From Bacteroidaceae bacterium (GTDB lineage Bacteria; Bacteroidota; Bacteroidia; Bacteroidales; Bacteroidaceae): 64,000 bases of DNA. Below are positions 9,057 through 18,447 of the stretch, piece by piece. The notes under the pieces are model-generated. The model was not told the origin of the DNA. It was given only the letters and a program-made list of their open reading frames with translations, and searched no databases. Positions within the stretch are counted from its first letter, which is position 1, and each line of letters begins with the position of its first letter. Position numbers and translations under genes: made by a program. Where the stretch lies: contig JAFZDY010000053.1 in the NCBI GenBank assembly GCA_017560945.1, positions 1-64,000 on the forward strand. Reading direction: 5' to 3'.

Positions 9057-10829
9057 TTACAATGGAAAGAGCAACAGAGTGATGCACACATTGGCAACCC
9101 AAATGATGATGTTCATAGGGATGCCGATACGGGCAAAGTCAGAGAAACGATATCCGCCTGGGCCATACACAATCATGTGAGTGGACGAACCGATGGGAGT
9201 TGCAAAACTGGAAGATACAGCCACCATTAAACCTACGCAAAAAGTCAAAGGATTGACATCCATATTGATGGCTGTTTGGTAAGCAATAGGGAAAAAGATT
9301 GCAGCAGTAGCAGTATTGCTCGTAAATTCAGTGATGAATGTACCCACCAAACAGATGCAGGCAAAGGCAATAACAGGACTTCCGTTGCAAAATGTGAGGA
9401 TGCCCTGCGAAATCCACTCGGCCACACCGGTCTCCTGAATGGCGGTACCCAGTGTGATGCTTCCAGCAAATATCATGAGCAGGCGCCAATCGATGCTCTC
9501 GCGTGCCTGGTCGATGGTGCAAAAACGACAAATTATCATGGCAAAGGCGGCTATAAATGCGGCCTGCAATAGGGTGAGATATCCCAATGAAGAGACCACC
9601 ACCATGGCTATCATGATGAGGGATGAATAAAAGGTGCGCATGTCGGGCTTGTAGAGGGAGCTGGCCTCCATCTCCAACAGGTCGTACTTGGAGTATTTAT
9701 ATCCCTTAGAGTGTGGCGAACATTCGACCAACAGAGTGTCGCCCACCTTCATTTTCACTTCACGAGGGCTACCCTTTACTACTTCACCTTCGCGAGCAAT
9801 TGCCACGAGTACCAGCCCGTTCTCTTCCTCAAACGAGGTGTCACACATGCACGAGCCAATGAAAGGGCTCTTATACCCTACAGTCACCATGCGAAGTCGA
9901 CGATTCTTTTCTACCTCGTCGAGCGAAAATACGTGGTGTGTAGCATTGACAAGTTCGTAAGAATCGCGTATATCCAACATCTTCTCCACATTACCTGAAA
10001 ATATCAGTCGATCACCACCAAAAATGAACTCCTCATCGTCCACCGCTGTGATTACCTCGCGATCCATACGGATAATCTCAATGAGGTGTCCACCATCCAT
10101 GTTGTTGAGCCCAGCCTCCTTTATGGTCTTTCCTACGAGTGACGACATGGTAGGCACCATCAACTCCATAGTGTAGTTGCCTATGCCTTGAAGGGCATCT
10201 TCGGGAGATTGACGAACAGGAAGCAAATTTTTGAGGACTATCACCGACAATACACCTATCACCAAGCAAAACAAACCGACAAGTGTGGGGGTGAAAATGC
10301 TCAGGGCTATGCCTGTCTCCTTGGTATAGAAGCCCGATATGAGCAAGTTGGGGGGAGTACCGATGAGTGTACACACACCACCCATACCCGAGGCATAACT
10401 CAGGGGTATCAAAAGTTTGGAAGGGGCAATGCCCAACTTCTTTGCCCAATGGCGTACAACACTTGTAAAGAGGGCTACAACGGCAGTATTATTGAGGAAT
10501 GAACTAAGTGCCGCCACGGGGATCATTAGGCGAATGATGGCTCGATTGTAGCTTTTGGGTGAGCCCAGACAATAGCGTACAACCCATTGCATGAAGCCCG
10601 TGTGCACCAATCCGCACACCACTACAAACAGGGCACCGATGAGCACCACAGTAGAGGATGAGAAACCTCCCAATACGGAGCTGGTGGGGATGACACCACT
10701 AACCAAAAATAATCCCATACCTCCTAAAAATACCAAATCGGAAGGTAATTTTGTACAAATTTGTAGTGTAAACACCAACAAAACGACAAATACGACAAAC
10801 CATGCCGCCAAACTTAGCCCTAAAATCAT
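9057..10829 (-). CDS. SLC13-family anion/sodium symporter with two TrkA_C domains
   Basis: A 590-residue inner-membrane protein with about 11-12 hydrophobic segments split into two halves. Each half carries the family SNT-type motif: SSFLNNTAVVALF in the first and EFTSNTATAAIFFP in the second. Between them (about 215-380) are two TrkA_C (RCK_C) domains, seen as SSLVGKTIKEAG and FIGSCMCDTSF segments with following beta strands. This layout is common in SLC13 sulfate or dicarboxylate carriers; the true anion cannot be told. The gene is 79 nt upstream of the RelA-like gene, on the same strand. Confidence 0.92.
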   Translation of the reverse strand: MILGLSLAAWFVVFVVLLVFTLQICTKLPSDLVFLGGMGLFLVSGVIPTSSVLGGFSSSTVVLIGALFVVVCGLVHTGFMQWVVRYCLGSPKSYNRAIIRLMIPVAALSSFLNNTAVVALFTSVVRHWAKKLGIAPSKLLIPLSYASGMGGVCTLIGTPPNLLISGFYTKETGIALSIFTPTLVGLFCLVIGVLSVIVLKNLLPVRQSPEDALQGIGNYTMELMVPTMSSLVGKTIKEAGLNNMDGGHLIEIIRMDREVITAVDDEEFIFGGDRLIFSGNVEKMLDIRDSYELVNATHHVFSLDEVEKNRRLRMVTVGYKSPFIGSCMCDTSFEEENGLVLVAIAREGEVVKGSPREVKMKVGDTLLVECSPHSKGYKYSKYDLLEMEASSLYKPDMRTFYSSLIMIAMVVVSSLGYLTLLQAAFIAAFAMIICRFCTIDQARESIDWRLLMIFAGSITLGTAIQETGVAEWISQGILTFCNGSPVIAFACICLVGTFITEFTSNTATAAIFFPIAYQTAINMDVNPLTFCVGLMVAVSSSFATPIGSSTHMIVYGPGGYRFSDFARIGIPMNIIIWVANVCITLLLFPL

Positions 10830-10938
10830 ACAGTTATACTTTATTTTGCCTTAAATCAACAGAATTCTATTAAACTCCCTTAGATTGTGCAAAAATAATA
10901 TTTTTCTATTAAAGTACCAAAAATGTAATTTAGGGACA

Positions 10939-10973
10939 AGTTACGAGTTACAAGTGACTAGTATATAGTTCTG
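10939..10973. repeat. 7-bp tandem array, locus 1
   Basis: Five heptamers in register: AGTTACG, AGTTACA, AGTGACT, AGTATAT, AGTTCTG. The reverse complement closely matches the array at 40744-40764. It lies at the 3' end of the minus-strand AraC gene. Confidence 0.55.
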
Positions 10974-11025
10974 TTTGCATGCACATTCTGCACCACTCAC
11001 TTGGGGCAGGTAAATGGAGTGTCTT

Positions 11026-11880
11026 CTACTTCCCCTCGCGATATTGCATAGGTGAGTACCCTGTGTGGCGTTTGAAATATCGACCAAAGAAGGAGGGATT
11101 GGCGAAATTCAGCGAATGGGAGATTTCCTGTACAGTGAGGTCGGTGTTGTGCAACTTGGCCTTGGCGTCGAGGATGACGGCACTAGCAATGATGTCAGTG
11201 GCTAACTTTGAACTGACCTCGCGACAGATGGTGCCAAGATACTTGGGGGTGATGCAAAGTGCATTGGCATAAAAGGTAACACTGCGCTCCTGAGCATAGT
11301 GGGTGACAAGAAGGGAGAGGAACTTGCGGAAAGTGAGGTTGGCACGTGTCTGTTTCTCACTGATGGATAGCGGTATCTGACGACGATAGAGTGCACCCAG
11401 TGTGTGAAGTAGGGCGGTGAGCATACTCTTGCGTATTTCGGGCGAACTATCAATGAGATCGTTCCCCTCGACTTTGTAGAAGAACTCACAGAAGGAGGTG
11501 AAGAGGTCGCACTCGGGGCGCTGGAGGGTCACGAGGGGATTGTACCGCATCTCGGTCATAAAGGGTAGGTTGGACCGCCACAGATTGATGTCGCCCGCCA
11601 AGGCTGGGGTGAAGAGGATGAGGTAGCCCTCAAAATCGTCGGAGATGTCGTACCCCTGTACTATGTGGTGGGGAATGATGGTGAGCAGGGTGTGGGCGGT
11701 GACATCGTACTGAATGAGGTTCATGGACAGGGACAACTTACCGCGTAAGCCGAGAAGGAATGCTCCATTGGCTAAACGGAAGGAGTCGCGCTTGGGTTCG
11801 AATGTATCACTTGCCTGGGGCCAACGGATGACCATCAACTCTTTCTCCAATGCGATGGTGGGAATTGTATCTTGTGTCAT
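11026..11880 (-). CDS. AraC-family transcriptional regulator
   Basis: A 284-residue protein. The C-terminal 100 residues form the double helix-turn-helix DNA-binding domain; the signature at the end reads SLNFANPSFFGRYFKRHTG followed by SPMQYR. The N-terminal 170 residues are an AraC-type sensory half with no recognisable ligand motif. The arrangement (N-terminal sensor, C-terminal HTH_18) is that of one-component activators. The target is unknown; the gene is flanked by SLC13 and thioesterase genes on the same strand, with its own -7 box upstream at 11912-11919. Confidence 0.93.
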   Translation of the reverse strand: MTQDTIPTIALEKELMVIRWPQASDTFEPKRDSFRLANGAFLLGLRGKLSLSMNLIQYDVTAHTLLTIIPHHIVQGYDISDDFEGYLILFTPALAGDINLWRSNLPFMTEMRYNPLVTLQRPECDLFTSFCEFFYKVEGNDLIDSSPEIRKSMLTALLHTLGALYRRQIPLSISEKQTRANLTFRKFLSLLVTHYAQERSVTFYANALCITPKYLGTICREVSSKLATDIIASAVILDAKAKLHNTDLTVQEISHSLNFANPSFFGRYFKRHTGYSPMQYREGK

Positions 11881-11911
11881 ATGAAAACTATCTTTAAATT
11901 AAAAGTTTTCG

Positions 11912-11919
11912 CAAAGGTA
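11912..11919 (-). promoter_or_regulatory. -7 box of the AraC gene
   Basis: TACCTTTG on the minus strand, 31 nt before the AraC start codon. No good -33 element is seen. Confidence 0.4.
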
Positions 11920-12071
11920 CAACATTTCCCCAAAGGGATAGAAATAATGAGAAGAATTAAACAGTTTTTGTCATTATTTTCAATCCCTTTTCTAATATAT
12001 GTGAAAAGTGTTCCGATATAGGACAAAGGAGTGGATATATGGACGCCCCCGGCCTTCCCCCCCACACATGA

Positions 12072-12452
12072 TTACTTGAGTGACTGGATGAACTGTTCGC
12101 GATCGACGATGAAACGGATGTGGGTGGCTTTACCAATGAGTTTGTTGCCCTCGGTTGCTTCGATGGCAAAGGTGAGTTTGCGACCCTTGACCTCGGTGAG
12201 GGTAGCTGTGGCAGATACAATGGCTCCGATGGGTGAGGGTGCGAGGTGCGAGGTCTCGATGAAGCCTCCTACGGTGGTGGACTCCTGAGGAAGGTGGGGT
12301 GCTACGGCGTGCATAGCGGCATTTTCCATAAGTGCTACCATGGAGGGGGTGGCGAAGATTTCCAAATCGCCTGAACCCATGGTGCGGGCTACGTTGGCAT
12401 CGCTGACTTGTACAGTGGAGGTGTGTTGTAATCCTTCGGTAATCATACGCAT
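12072..12452 (-). CDS. FlK-like hotdog thioesterase
   Basis: A 126-residue hotdog-fold protein of the fluoroacetyl-CoA thioesterase (FlK) type. Diagnostic segments are FATPSMVALMENAA, the TVGGFIETSHLAPSPIG stretch with the catalytic-region Thr and His, and IGKATHIRFIV near the end. Real substrates of most homologues are unknown acyl-CoAs. The start may be Met1 (12452) or Met3 (12446). It is the last gene of the run ileS, dksA-like, lspA, DUF4296, hypothetical; the gap to the hypothetical gene is 42 nt. Confidence 0.88.
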   Translation of the reverse strand: MRMITEGLQHTSTVQVSDANVARTMGSGDLEIFATPSMVALMENAAMHAVAPHLPQESTTVGGFIETSHLAPSPIGAIVSATATLTEVKGRKLTFAIEATEGNKLIGKATHIRFIVDREQFIQSLK

Positions 12453-12494
12453 GTGTATTTAGATATGTTGTGATTTATTGTGTATATTTCTATC

Positions 12495-12827
12495 CTACAT
12501 CATCCGTACAAGGGGTGCAGGAAGGGGGGAGTAGAGGTCGGTGAGTGGGGTGTGCCATGCAGCGAGTGTGGAGGTGGGAGACAAGTCCTGTGGGATGTAC
12601 TCGGCGAGTGTGTGGCCAGGTTGAAGAGGTGGCTGTCGATGGTCAGCCAAGAGGATGGTGCCACCTACCCATTGGGTGAAGGGTTGCTCGGTATAGTCGA
12701 AAAGGGTTACCTTCAAAACGGAGTGGGTAAGTGTGTCAACCCTTATCATCGAGGCTGGGTATAGCGTGCCATGCTGGTCAATGAGCCTGTGGCAAGCATA
12801 GTGGGTATGTGTGGTGGGGAATGTCAT
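12495..12827 (-). CDS. conserved-position hypothetical protein
   Basis: A 110-residue protein that I do not recognise. No signal peptide or membrane span is seen; a Gly-Gly-Thr-Ile-Leu-Leu stretch and many Pro and Thr residues stand out. Its ATG overlaps the TGA of the DUF4296 gene (ATGA at 12824-12827), so the two are translationally coupled. The real coding status is supported mainly by this overlap and by the lack of a gap in the operon. Confidence 0.7.
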   Translation of the reverse strand: MTFPTTHTHYACHRLIDQHGTLYPASMIRVDTLTHSVLKVTLFDYTEQPFTQWVGGTILLADHRQPPLQPGHTLAEYIPQDLSPTSTLAAWHTPLTDLYSPLPAPLVRMM

Positions 12828-13708
12828 TCCTTAGTCTCTGCGTCAGGGGTGTTTATGACGATAGTGGTGTCGGGTTTCTGTACCTCCTTGCGATGATAGC
12901 GCATGAGTTCAATATCGGACAACAGAAGGTCCTTTACCTGAAGTACCTGAAACTCGTAGATGCTATCCTGAGGGGGAAAATTGTCATAGTCATCGGCCTC
13001 TCGCAGGTAGTAATAAACGTGTCCAAGGATGCACTTGAGTACATAGTTGGAATCGCATGCGAGTGACAAACTGTATGCTCCTGAATGGTCGATGACCTGT
13101 GAGTGTCCGATGGTGTCGGCATCGAACATCATGGTGAGGGACATGACCGCACGTGCGCGGGCAGTGTCGCCAAGGAAATGTACATTCATATTCCATACGA
13201 TTGAGTCACGCTTGTGGTAATTGCTATCGGGGGACAACTCGAAGGTGAGTTTGTTGCCAATAGGCGAAATGGTCAGGCGCATGAGGTTGAAGTCGTCCCA
13301 CACATTGACGATGTCGCCCTCGGGAGAGATACTCTTCACACGTTCGTACGGAGGGATGTGGTTGGCCAACTCATCCTTCTGAGTGGAGTATCGTTTGTTG
13401 AGATTCTTGTATATATTCTCCAACTCGTAGGTGTGCCTCATGTACCACACCAACGAGGAGTCAAACTCGGCCTCAGTGACATGATGCTTATCGAATACAT
13501 ATTGCTCGTACATCTTGCGCTTGATTCGCTCGGATGAACCCAATTCGGTGGCCATGGATTGCATAAGGTGATAGTCGTACAAGATGTTCTCCATTTTCTG
13601 TGGCTGGATGATTTCAGAAGGCACCTTCACGGTACAACACACCACCATCGCCATAGATATGGCGATGAAAAGTGACTTAATATGGAACTTTACAGAGAAT
13701 GGTTTCAT
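12824..13708 (-). CDS. DUF4296 lipoprotein
   Basis: A 294-residue lipoprotein. The signal peptide starts at MKPFSVKFHIK and ends at a CC pair (MVVCC), then TVKVPSEI. The DUF4296 signature KMENILYDYHLMQ follows; the segment to about residue 115 is helical and the rest is unclassified. ATG at 13708 is preferred to a longer reading because it overlaps the lspA stop as ATGA (13705-13708). The family is restricted to Bacteroidetes and its role is unknown. Constant linkage to lspA suggests an envelope function (inference). Confidence 0.9.
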   Translation of the reverse strand: MKPFSVKFHIKSLFIAISMAMVVCCTVKVPSEIIQPQKMENILYDYHLMQSMATELGSSERIKRKMYEQYVFDKHHVTEAEFDSSLVWYMRHTYELENIYKNLNKRYSTQKDELANHIPPYERVKSISPEGDIVNVWDDFNLMRLTISPIGNKLTFELSPDSNYHKRDSIVWNMNVHFLGDTARARAVMSLTMMFDADTIGHSQVIDHSGAYSLSLACDSNYVLKCILGHVYYYLREADDYDNFPPQDSIYEFQVLQVKDLLLSDIELMRYHRKEVQKPDTTIVINTPDAETKE

Positions 13709-14382
13709 AGAGAAGATGGGGTGGGGAGATTGGTTTCTGAATCGTTTGTCTCTTTCTCCTCCTTGGTTTCTGCACTGAGGTATTTGTTGTAGAAAATGAG
13801 CATGGCTACAATACCACAACTGATGGCCGCATCGGCAAAGTTGAAAATGGGGCTGAAGAAAATAAAGTGCTCACCACCTACAAAGGGCATCCACGAGGGC
13901 CAATTGGCCTCAATCATAGGGAAGTAGAACATATCCACTACCTTTCCATAGAACCAAGGGGCATATCCCTCGCCTGGGGTGACAAAGTGGGCCAACTCGT
14001 AGTAGGTGCTCTCACTGAAGATGGCGCCATAGCATACGCAATCGATAATGTTGCCAACGGCACCCGCCAAGATACACGCCAAGCAGACGATGTACCCTGT
14101 GGGAACTTCGTATAGGGGTTTTCGACACAATTTCCACATGTACCATATGATGGCAATGGCCGCCACTATACGGAAACTGGTGAGAAAGAGTTTGTCAAAT
14201 ATTTCCATACCGAATGCCATCCCTGGATTTTCGGTAAAGTGAATGTAGAACCAGTCAGCAATGTGGATGCTCTCACCCCTATGCATATGGGTCTTAATCC
14301 ACACCTTGATGGCTTGGTCAATAAGCAAAATAGCCGTCACGATGATGGCGGCTATTCTGCCTCTTGTAAGTAGTTGCTTCAT
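13705..14382 (-). CDS. lspA: lipoprotein signal peptidase
   Basis: A 225-residue inner-membrane aspartic peptidase (signal peptidase II) that cuts prolipoproteins before the lipidated Cys. Four hydrophobic spans are visible. The catalytic Asp residues are Asp114 in GNIIDC and Asp184 in FNFADAAIS; GKVVDMFYFP is the conserved segment between. It is longer than E. coli LspA (164 residues) because of an insert around 115-175 and a charged C-terminal tail, as is usual in Bacteroidetes. The many lipoproteins in this window are its likely clients. It is coupled to DUF4296 downstream. Confidence 0.96.
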   Translation of the reverse strand: MKQLLTRGRIAAIIVTAILLIDQAIKVWIKTHMHRGESIHIADWFYIHFTENPGMAFGMEIFDKLFLTSFRIVAAIAIIWYMWKLCRKPLYEVPTGYIVCLACILAGAVGNIIDCVCYGAIFSESTYYELAHFVTPGEGYAPWFYGKVVDMFYFPMIEANWPSWMPFVGGEHFIFFSPIFNFADAAISCGIVAMLIFYNKYLSAETKEEKETNDSETNLPTPSSL

Positions 14383-14451
14383 GTGTTTTCTTTCAGTTTT
14401 TGTGATAACTACGCCCCTATCACAATGGCGACAAGGTCATGGGTAGTTGTT

Positions 14452-14829
14452 TCACTTTTTCATTTGTTTTGCCTCGATAGTCAATGTAGCATGAGGTACG
14501 GCACGCAGACGTTCGGCAGGTATGAGTTTACCTGTTACGCGACATACACCATAGGTCTTGTTCTCGATGCGTACGAGGGCGGCTTTCAAGTCACCAATGA
14601 ACTTCAACTGACGTTCGGCCAAACGGGTAGTCTCTTCCTTACTCATGGTGTTGCTTCCCTCCTCCAATATCTTGAATGTGGGTGATGTGTCATCTACTCC
14701 ATTGCAATCGGTGTTCATCAACGTCGCCTTCATAGAATCATAATCGCGTTGCGCCAACTCCAATTTCTGAAGAATGATGGCGCGAAACTCTTGTAACTCG
14801 GCGTCCGAGTATCGGGTCTTTTCTGACAT
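14452..14829 (-). CDS. DksA/TraR-family protein with reduced zinc site
   Basis: A 125-residue protein: a coiled-coil N-terminal part (about 8-90) and a C-terminal zinc-finger-like part. DksA proteins bind RNA polymerase through the secondary channel and tune the stringent response. Here the four-Cys finger is reduced to one Cys: YGVCRVTGKLIPAERLRAV then PHAT, so zinc binding is unlikely. That reduced form is usual in Bacteroidetes. The gene lies between ileS and lspA (gaps 39 and 69 nt), the standard order in this group. Confidence 0.93.
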   Translation of the reverse strand: MSEKTRYSDAELQEFRAIILQKLELAQRDYDSMKATLMNTDCNGVDDTSPTFKILEEGSNTMSKEETTRLAERQLKFIGDLKAALVRIENKTYGVCRVTGKLIPAERLRAVPHATLTIEAKQMKK

Positions 14830-14868
14830 AGTGTTTTTAAGTATTTAGGTTTAAAATTATAAGATTGT

Positions 14869-17800
14869 TCATGCCTTTTCCACACGAGCCACCAACTTGA
14901 ATTCGTCGAAATCGAGTTCGATACCCTCTACAACCTCTGCCAATACGAGGTTAGTAGCTTGTACCTGAGTACAGATGTACTCCTTGTAAGCCTCGATAGC
15001 GGTATCGGTTTGCTCGTGATGACTCAATGTTACATTTATCTTGTCGGTGATTTCGAAACCATTGCTCTTGCGGATATTCTGGATACGATTTACCAACTCG
15101 CGGGCTATACCTTCGCGACGGAGTTCCTCTGTCACTTCGACCTCCAACGCCACGGTGAGTTTGCCTTCATTGGCAACCAACCAACCGGGGATGTCCTCGT
15201 TGATGATTTCGACATCGGCCACCTCTACTACCAGCGGAGCACCTTCGATGGTGAGGGTGTAAGTACCCTCCTTCTCTAACAATGCAATAGTTTCTTGATC
15301 AAGTGATTCCATAGCTGCGGCTACGGCCTTCATCTGCTTGCCAAACTTCTTACCCATAACGCGGAAGTTACACTTAACCTTTTTCACCAACAAACCTGTT
15401 GATGATTCGGCAAAGTTAACCTCCTTCACATTCACCTCGTTCATAATAAGACTCTTCACGGCCTCAATTTGTACCTTCTGCTCGTCACTCACGGTAGGAA
15501 TCATGATACATTGCAGGGGTTGGCGAACCTTAATATTTACTTTCTTACGAAGGGCAAGAGTCATGGAGGTGATGTCTTGTGCCATCTTCATGCGCTCTTC
15601 CAATGCAAGGTCGATGAGAGACTCGTCGCACACGGGGAACTTGGCAAGGTGGATAGACTCAACATTGTCGCGACCAGTGGTTGCAATCAAATCCATATAG
15701 AGACGATCGGCAAAGAAGGGGGCAATGGGAGCCATCAACTTCGCCACGGTCTCCAAGCATGTATAAAGTGTCTGATAAGCAGAGAGTTTGTCGGTTGTCA
15801 TACCTCCACCCCAGAAACGTTTACGACTCAAACGTACAAACCAGTTAGAGAGGTTGTCGTTCACAAAATCTTGTACAAGGCGTCCAGCACGTGTAGGTTC
15901 ATATTCATTCAAGCACTCGCTAACATCCTTGATAAGAGAGTTCAATACAGAAAGTATCCAACGATCCAACTCGGGGCGTTCGCTCATAGGAACCTCTTCC
16001 TCGCTATAGGTGAAGCCATCAATATTGGCATACATAGCAAAGAATGAGTATGTGTTGTACAATGTGCCGAAGAACTTACGACTTACCTCGACTACACCAT
16101 CTTCGTCGAACTTCAAGTTGTCCCATGGAGATGAGTTTGTAATCATATACCAACGCAAGGGGTCAGAACCGTACTTCTCGATGGCTCCGAAGGGATCTAC
16201 AGCATTTCCTAAGCGCTTAGACATCTTGTTTCCATTCTTGTCAAGCACAAGTCCGTTAGAAATAACATTCTTGTACGATACGCTATCGAATACCATAGTG
16301 GCAATGGCATGGAGTGTGAAGAACCATCCGCGTGTCTGATCCACACCCTCGGCAATGAAGTCGGCGGGATAGTATGTACGATTGTCCACAATTTCCTTGT
16401 TTTCAAACGGATAGTGAAGTTGAGCGTAAGGCATAGCACCTGAGTCGAACCATACGTCGATGAGGTCGAGCTCGCGCTTCATAGCCTTGCCTGTAGGAGA
16501 AACGAGAATGATATCGTCCACATAGGGGCGATGCAAATCAATCTTGTCATAGTTCTCCTGAGTGTAAACACCAGGAACGAATCCTGCCTCCTTGTAAGGA
16601 TTAACCTTCATCAAACCTGCGGCTACGGCCTTCTCCATCTCCTCGAAGAGTTCTTCCATAGAGCCGATGCAGAGTTCTTCTCCATCTTCGCTACGCCAAA
16701 TGGGAAGGGGAGTACCCCAATATCTTGAACGGCTGAGGTTCCAATCATTCAAGTTCTCCAACCACTTACCAAAGCGACCTGTACCTGTAGACTCGGGTTT
16801 CCAATTGATGGTTTTGTTCAATTCCATCATACGCTCCTTAGCAGCGGTTGAACGGATGAACCAGCTATCCAAGGGATAGTAGAGTACAGGCTTGTCGGTA
16901 CGCCAACAATGTGGATAGTTGTGTACGTGCTTCTCTATCTTGAAGGCTTGGTTACCAGCCTTCAACATCATGCAAATGTAGATATCAAGTGATTCAGCGG
17001 ATGATGCAGCCTTTTCATCAAAACGACCCTCTACTGTGTATTGAGGGTCATAAGCATTCTTTACCCAACGTCCTTCGTACTCCTTGTAAGCTTGGGCGTC
17101 GATACAAGTATTTACGAAATCAGGATCGAGTTCCTCCATCAAGTAGAACTTACCTGTGAGGTCAACCATTGGACGAGTTTCACCCTTATGGTTAATCATA
17201 AAGAGTGATGGGATGCCTGCAGCACGAGCCACAAAGGCGTCATCGGCACCAAATGTGGGAGCAATGTGTACAATACCAGTACCATCCTCGGTGGTTACAT
17301 AGTCACCAGGTATCACGCGGAAAGCCTTTTCCTCGGCGGCAATCCACTTGCCCTGATCATCCAATTCAACAGGCTTCACCCATGGGATGATTTGCTCGTA
17401 CTCCATACCTACAAGGTCGATACCCTTGTACTCACCGACTACTTTAAATGGTATCAACTTGTCACCAGGCTTGTAAGCCTCGAGGTCAAGACCCTCGGCC
17501 TTTTGGTTGAAGTGAGTGTAGAGGAGTGCCTTAGCTAATATTACGGTAATGGGCATACCTGTATATCCATTGTAACTTTGTACAGCTACGTAATCAATCT
17601 TGGGGCCTACACAAAGTGCAGTATTTGAGGGCAATGTCCAAGGAGTGGTTGTCCACGCGATGAAATAGGGAGTTCCCCATTCGGCCATCTCGGGACGTGG
17701 GTTCTTCATCTTGAACTGAGCCACACAAGTGGTGTCCTTCACATCTCGATAACATCCAGGTTGATTCAACTCGTGACTTGAGAGGCCTGTACCTGCAGCA

Positions 17801-18354
17801 GGTGAATAGGGCTGAATGGTATATCCCTTGTAGAGGAGATTTTTACCATAAAGTTGCTTCAAGAGCCACCACAATGTCTCGATGTAACGATTGTCGTAAG
17901 TGATATAGGGATTTTCAAGGTCAACCCAATAACCCATCTTGTGAGTCAAGTCTGTCCACTCCTTGGTGAATTTCATCACATCAGTACGGCAATGCTTGTT
18001 GTATTCAGCTACACTGATGGTCTTACCAATATCTTCCTTAGTGATACCCAATGCCTTTTCAACACCAAGTTCTACAGGTAGTCCGTGAGTATCCCAACCT
18101 GCCTTACGCTTCACTTGGTAGCCCTTCATGGTCTTGTATCGGCAAAATACATCCTTGATGGTACGAGCCATTACGTGGTGGATACCAGGCATACCATTGG
18201 CTGAGGGGGGACCCTCGTAGAAAACGAATGAGGGACAACCCTCGCGTTCAGTCATACTTTTGTGGAACACATCTGCTTCGTCCCACAATTTCAACACCTC
18301 CTTGTTCACCTCAGAAAGGTTCAAGTGGTTATGTTCAGCGAATCTCTTATTCAT
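14869..18354 (-). CDS. ileS: isoleucyl-tRNA synthetase, type 2, with GIHH signature
   Basis: A 1161-residue class I aminoacyl-tRNA synthetase that charges tRNA-Ile. The catalytic KMSKR (710-714) is the type-2 (eukaryote-like) form rather than KMSKS. The HIGH signature is replaced by Gly57-Ile58-His59-His60 after PPSANGMP, i.e. first and third positions are swapped. Editing (CP1) and anticodon-binding regions are present; the length fits type-2 enzymes. GXHH variants of type-2 IleRS have been reported to resist mupirocin strongly. The gene begins the run ileS, dksA-like, lspA, DUF4296, with a -7 box at 18397-18404. Confidence 0.98.
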   Translation of the reverse strand: MNKRFAEHNHLNLSEVNKEVLKLWDEADVFHKSMTEREGCPSFVFYEGPPSANGMPGIHHVMARTIKDVFCRYKTMKGYQVKRKAGWDTHGLPVELGVEKALGITKEDIGKTISVAEYNKHCRTDVMKFTKEWTDLTHKMGYWVDLENPYITYDNRYIETLWWLLKQLYGKNLLYKGYTIQPYSPAAGTGLSSHELNQPGCYRDVKDTTCVAQFKMKNPRPEMAEWGTPYFIAWTTTPWTLPSNTALCVGPKIDYVAVQSYNGYTGMPITVILAKALLYTHFNQKAEGLDLEAYKPGDKLIPFKVVGEYKGIDLVGMEYEQIIPWVKPVELDDQGKWIAAEEKAFRVIPGDYVTTEDGTGIVHIAPTFGADDAFVARAAGIPSLFMINHKGETRPMVDLTGKFYLMEELDPDFVNTCIDAQAYKEYEGRWVKNAYDPQYTVEGRFDEKAASSAESLDIYICMMLKAGNQAFKIEKHVHNYPHCWRTDKPVLYYPLDSWFIRSTAAKERMMELNKTINWKPESTGTGRFGKWLENLNDWNLSRSRYWGTPLPIWRSEDGEELCIGSMEELFEEMEKAVAAGLMKVNPYKEAGFVPGVYTQENYDKIDLHRPYVDDIILVSPTGKAMKRELDLIDVWFDSGAMPYAQLHYPFENKEIVDNRTYYPADFIAEGVDQTRGWFFTLHAIATMVFDSVSYKNVISNGLVLDKNGNKMSKRLGNAVDPFGAIEKYGSDPLRWYMITNSSPWDNLKFDEDGVVEVSRKFFGTLYNTYSFFAMYANIDGFTYSEEEVPMSERPELDRWILSVLNSLIKDVSECLNEYEPTRAGRLVQDFVNDNLSNWFVRLSRKRFWGGGMTTDKLSAYQTLYTCLETVAKLMAPIAPFFADRLYMDLIATTGRDNVESIHLAKFPVCDESLIDLALEERMKMAQDITSMTLALRKKVNIKVRQPLQCIMIPTVSDEQKVQIEAVKSLIMNEVNVKEVNFAESSTGLLVKKVKCNFRVMGKKFGKQMKAVAAAMESLDQETIALLEKEGTYTLTIEGAPLVVEVADVEIINEDIPGWLVANEGKLTVALEVEVTEELRREGIARELVNRIQNIRKSNGFEITDKINVTLSHHEQTDTAIEAYKEYICTQVQATNLVLAEVVEGIELDFDEFKLVARVEKA

Positions 18355-18396
18355 GCGCTTATAGTTCTTTTAGTTATGTTTCTATATTTTAAGGCG

Positions 18397-18404
18397 CAAA
18401 AGTA
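18397..18404 (-). promoter_or_regulatory. -7 box of ileS
   Basis: TACTTTTG on the minus strand, 42 nt before the ileS start. The -33 element is weak. Confidence 0.4.
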
Positions 18405-18447
18405 CTGAAAATATTTGAGAGATGGAAGCAAACAGACTGAAAATGTG

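Noticed and set aside
14452..14829. Loss of the DksA zinc site as a novelty
   Set aside because: The one-Cys form is usual in Bacteroidetes, so it is noted only in the annotation.
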